DNA from: Bryobacterales bacterium
GTDB lineage: Bacteria > Acidobacteriota > Terriglobia > Bryobacterales > Bryobacteraceae
Reading direction: 5' to 3'
Length of the DNA: 17,981 nt
NCBI GenBank assembly: GCA_003132865.1
Contig: PKYZ01000214.1
Span: forward strand, 2,151-20,131
Below, piece after piece: positions 15,532-17,981 of this stretch (positions are counted from its first letter, which is position 1; every line of letters begins with the position of its first letter). The translations under genes and the position numbers were made by a program. The notes beneath the pieces were generated by a model, which searched no databases, was not told the origin of the DNA, and worked only from the letters and a program-made list of their open reading frames with translations.

Positions 15532-16326
15532 ATGTTCTCCATCGAGATAGAGTGCCCGCCGGAACAGAACGACATGCTGATCGCCGAGCTTTGGACGGAA
15601 GGCTCGGCCGGCATAGTGGAGATGGATGGCGGGTTGCGAGCCTTCTTCGAAGATGACGCCGACCGTGGCGCGCTTGCCGGGCGGTTTCACGCGTTGAGTT
15701 GGCGGCAGGAAGAACAGCGCGACTGGGTGGCGATGTCGCGGGCGAACTGGGAGCCGCTGCTGGTGGGCGAGCGATTCTTCCTGGTTCCGGAATGGCGGAG
15801 CGACCGGGCGCCGGAGGGACGCATCCGCATCGTGGTGAATCCTGGGATGGCGTTCGGCACGGGGATGCACGAGACCACGCAGTTATGCCTGGAGGCGCTG
15901 GAGACTTACGTGAGTCGGGGTGTGCGCGTGTTGGATGTAGGCACGGGATCCGGCATCCTGGCGCATGCGGCGGCGCTGCTGGGCGCGGGGTGCGTGTGGG
16001 CATGCGACATCGACCCGGAGGCGGTGGAGATCGCGCGCGGCAACGCCGGGTCTAACCTGTTCGTCGGATCGGTGGATGCGGTGCGCTCGGGGGCGGCCGG
16101 ACTGATCGCCGCCAACATCAGTCCCGAGACGATCGCGCGGCTTGCGCCGGAGCTCCTGCGCTGTCTTCGTCCGGACGGAGTGGCGCTGGTGAGCGGCTTC
16201 GAGCGGGACGAGGCCGCGGCGGTCGAGGCCGAGCTGGAGCAGCGGGGCGGCGCGCTTTGCGAGGCTCGCTACAAGGGGAACTGGGCGCTGCTGGTGGTTA
16301 GAGGTAAACTCGTGGGGGGAGTTTAG
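15532..16326 (+). CDS. prmA: Ribosomal protein L11 methyltransferase PrmA
   Basis: The 264-aa cytoplasmic enzyme methylates ribosomal protein L11 with S-adenosylmethionine. The N-terminal substrate-binding domain (about 1-85) is followed by the linker WEPLLVGERFFLVPEW and the family signature VVNPGMAFGTGMHETTQLCL (about 103-122). SAM-binding motif I is VLDVGTGSGILAHAAALLGA, with CDIDPEAVEIA as the acidic ribose-binding strand. The catalytic-loop equivalent is AANISPETIARLAPEL, where this subfamily has the NI(L/S) signature. Length is slightly below the about 290 of the E. coli enzyme but all motifs are present. It ends one base before the next gene, so the two are probably co-transcribed and coupled. 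Confidence 0.93.
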   Translation: MFSIEIECPPEQNDMLIAELWTEGSAGIVEMDGGLRAFFEDDADRGALAGRFHALSWRQEEQRDWVAMSRANWEPLLVGERFFLVPEWRSDRAPEGRIRIVVNPGMAFGTGMHETTQLCLEALETYVSRGVRVLDVGTGSGILAHAAALLGAGCVWACDIDPEAVEIARGNAGSNLFVGSVDAVRSGAAGLIAANISPETIARLAPELLRCLRPDGVALVSGFERDEAAAVEAELEQRGGALCEARYKGNWALLVVRGKLVGGV

Positions 16327-16327
16327 G

Positions 16328-17659
16328 ATGCCCACTACCAGACGCCAGTTTCTCAGTGCGGCCGGGGCCGCGCCTCTGGCCGGCGCGGCGGCGCAACGCA
16401 CGGTCTCCGCCAACGACCGCGTCCAGCTTGGCGCAATCGGGCTGGGCGGGCGCGGCACGGCGGATGTGCACGCGGCGCTCGACGAGGTGGGCGGAGCCGC
16501 ACTGGTGGCGGTTTCGGATCTTTACGCGGGCAGGCGCACGCGGGCGCGGGAGGTATTTGGAAAGGATCTCTTCTTGACGCCGGACTATCGCGAACTGCTG
16601 GCGCGCAAGGACATCGACGCCGTCATTGTGGCTACGCCGGACCATTGGCACGCGCTGACGATGATTGAAGCGGTCAAGGCCGGCGCCGACGTCTATTGCC
16701 AGAAGCCCATCAGTGTGGATGTAGCGGAAGGACAGGCCATGCTGGCCGCGGCGCGCAAGTACGGGAAGGTAGTGCAAATCGGGACGCAGCGTCGCAGCAC
16801 TCCGCACCTGGTGGAAGCGCGGGACAACATCATAAAGGAAGGGCGGTTGGGCAAAGTAGGACTGGTGGAAATTTATTGCTACTACCATATGCGCGCGTCC
16901 GGCAATCCACCGGACACAAATCCGCCGGAGTATCTGGATTACGAAATGTGGACAGGCCCCGCGCCAATGCGGCCGTACAATGCGTGGGCGCATCCACGCG
17001 GCTGGCGCGCATTCATGGAATACGGGAACGGGATTGTGGGCGATATGTGCGTCCACATGCTCGACATGGTGCGCTGGATGCTGGGGCTGGGCTGGCCCGA
17101 GCGAATCGCGTCGAGTGGCGGCATTCTGGTGGACAAGGCCAGCAAGGCGAATATCTCGGACACGCAGACTGCCACGTTCGAGTTTCCTGATCTACGCGTG
17201 GTCTGGCAGCACCGTTCCTACGGCGATGCTGCCGACGAAAAATATCCCTGGGGCGCCACCTTCTACGGAGACAAGGGGACACTGAAGGCCAGCGTTTTTA
17301 GCTATGACTTTACCCCCGTCGAAGGAAACGGCCAGCCCGTACATAAGGACGTGACCTACGAGTTCGAACAGTATCCCGAAGATAAGACCGAGAAAGACCT
17401 GGAGCGGCATGTTGCTCCGGCGATCCGGCATCATATGCAGGATTTTCTGGCCGCGATCGATTCTCGCGGCAGGCCGGTTGCGGATATTGAGGAAGGCTAC
17501 ATTTCCACGGCGAGCTGCATTCTGGCGAATCTCGCGATGAAGACCGGGCGGACATTGTTGTGGGACGCGGGGAAGCAACAGGTGGTGGGTGACGACGAGG
17601 CGAGCCGGTTGCTGACTCGGCCGTATCGGCGTCCTTGGGTGCATCCGGCGTCATCGTAG
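16328..17659 (+). CDS. Tat-exported Gfo/Idh/MocA-family oxidoreductase
   Basis: The 443-aa protein opens with a twin-arginine signal (TTRRQFLSAAGAAPLAGAAA, residues 3-22), so it folds in the cytoplasm with its cofactor and is exported. The Rossmann domain begins GAIGLGGRGTADVHAAL; IDAVIVATPDHWHA and the EKP-equivalent CQKP (Lys126) follow. The second domain has the GDMCVHMLDMVRW segment with Asp239 and His243, the usual catalytic region. Members of this exported subfamily act on sugars or sugar derivatives with a tightly bound NAD(P), but the substrate cannot be deduced. The start lies one base after the prmA stop and a G-rich GGGGGA serves as ribosome-binding site. A REP-like hairpin begins at its stop codon. 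Confidence 0.93.
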   Translation: MPTTRRQFLSAAGAAPLAGAAAQRTVSANDRVQLGAIGLGGRGTADVHAALDEVGGAALVAVSDLYAGRRTRAREVFGKDLFLTPDYRELLARKDIDAVIVATPDHWHALTMIEAVKAGADVYCQKPISVDVAEGQAMLAAARKYGKVVQIGTQRRSTPHLVEARDNIIKEGRLGKVGLVEIYCYYHMRASGNPPDTNPPEYLDYEMWTGPAPMRPYNAWAHPRGWRAFMEYGNGIVGDMCVHMLDMVRWMLGLGWPERIASSGGILVDKASKANISDTQTATFEFPDLRVVWQHRSYGDAADEKYPWGATFYGDKGTLKASVFSYDFTPVEGNGQPVHKDVTYEFEQYPEDKTEKDLERHVAPAIRHHMQDFLAAIDSRGRPVADIEEGYISTASCILANLAMKTGRTLLWDAGKQQVVGDDEASRLLTRPYRRPWVHPASS

Positions 17660-17702
17660 GACAAGCCTCCGGCTTGTCCGGGCAAGTCGGAGACTTGCCC
17701 CA
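17659..17702. repeat. REP-like hairpin pair starting at the oxidoreductase stop codon
   Basis: GGACAAGCC/GGCTTGTCC at 17659-17679 (loop TCC) is followed directly by GGGCAAGTC/GACTTGCCC at 17680-17700 (loop GGA), with the CCCAC tail continuing out of the second stem. Both stems are 9 bp and perfect. The sequence differs from the other loci while the layout is kept. The first stem begins at the last base of the stop codon, so it may also stabilise the 3' end of the mRNA. The remaining bases to 17802 hold nothing recognisable. Confidence 0.75.
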
Positions 17703-17802
17703 CGGCGGACTTGCGAACTCCGGACCCAACGCCATTCGGAATCGCAGCAGGCAGTGGTGCCACGACGCGGAGCTTATGTAATGGCTTTGATACAATGCCG
17801 TC

Positions 17803-17981
17803 ATGTTTGTTCCTCTGACACCTATCCGGTGTCTCCACCGCGCCGTGGACCTGTTTGGAAAAAGAGTTGGTATCGTTTCAGGCCACCGGCAGTTCACTTA
17901 TGCCGAATTCGGCGCTCGATGCGAACGATTGGCGACGGCGCTGGCGAAAGAAGGCATCCAGCACGGCGATCGTGTCGCATA
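17803..17981 (+). CDS. AMP-binding acyl-CoA synthetase, N-terminal fragment (runs off window)
   Basis: Fifty-nine codons are visible: MFVPLTPIRCLHRAVDLFGK followed by VGIVSGHRQFTYAEFGARCERLATAL and GIQHGDRVA. This is the standard N-terminus of ANL-superfamily fatty-acyl or acyl-CoA synthetases, which activate a carboxylate with ATP and transfer it to CoA. The ATP-binding and hinge motifs lie beyond the window end, so the substrate class cannot be judged. No in-frame upstream ATG or strong ribosome-binding site was found. Confidence 0.85.
   Translation, partial: MFVPLTPIRCLHRAVDLFGKRVGIVSGHRQFTYAEFGARCERLATALAKEGIQHGDRVA

Noticed and set aside
7..17702. The five hairpin loci as a CRISPR array or CRISPR-like repeats.
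   Set aside because: They are scattered over 17 kb, have no regular spacers, and no cas genes are present.

Overview
The window looks like chromosomal DNA of an Acidobacteriota, most likely a Bryobacterales/Solibacteraceae-type soil organism. This is inferred from gene content. It holds a very large Oar-like TonB-dependent receptor with an N-terminal carboxypeptidase-regulatory-like domain, an exported protein with the acidobacterial VWFA-related domain, a malectin-domain membrane protein, a Tat-exported Gfo/Idh/MocA oxidoreductase, TPR proteins, and high GC. I saw no rRNA, tRNA or CRISPR array.

Layout: (1) 1-706 is a mobile-element remnant: a frameshifted REP-associated tyrosine transposase (RAYT, IS200/IS605-like) flanked on both sides by clusters of short perfect hairpins. 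(2) 712-2016 (-) is a thymidine/pyrimidine-nucleoside phosphorylase. (3) 2093-5655 (-) is a 1166-aa TonB-dependent receptor with its own hairpin terminator. Divergent from it, at 5945-7552 (+), is a membrane protein that joins a cytoplasmic regulator-like domain, one membrane helix and two periplasmic malectin domains. Together the pair resembles a sugar sensor and the outer-membrane receptor it might control. (4) 7553-7861 is a non-coding stretch with a heptanucleotide repeat, a REP-like hairpin pair and a candidate promoter. It is followed by a TPR protein (7862-8983, +), convergent with a TMTC-like membrane glycosyltransferase (9033-11396, -) whose C-terminus is ten near-identical 35-residue TPRs. 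(5) 11588-13762 (+) is a VWFA-related exported protein. (6) 15464-13786 (-) is a probable operon: a HEPN-domain protein, a 127-aa partner overlapping it by 22 bp, and a DapA/HOGA-type aldolase. (7) 15532-17659 (+) holds prmA (ribosomal protein L11 methyltransferase) and, one base later, a Tat-exported Gfo/Idh/MocA oxidoreductase. (8) From 17803 an AMP-binding acyl-CoA synthetase runs off the window end.

The most striking signal is a set of paired hairpins at five intergenic places (2-67, 663-704, 7793-7834, 11492-11530, 17659-17702). Stem sequences differ between copies but pairing is kept, loops are very small and usually contain GGA or its complement TCC, and the second hairpin is followed by CCCAC or a close variant. 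With the RAYT remnant sitting between two of these clusters, they are best read as the REP/BIME-like partners of that transposase. Other points of interest are the malectin sensor with its divergent receptor, the overlapping HEPN gene pair, two unrelated heptamer-repeat tracts (one of which supplies a gene's stop codon), and helically spaced GTTA-type motifs in the receptor/sensor intergenic region.
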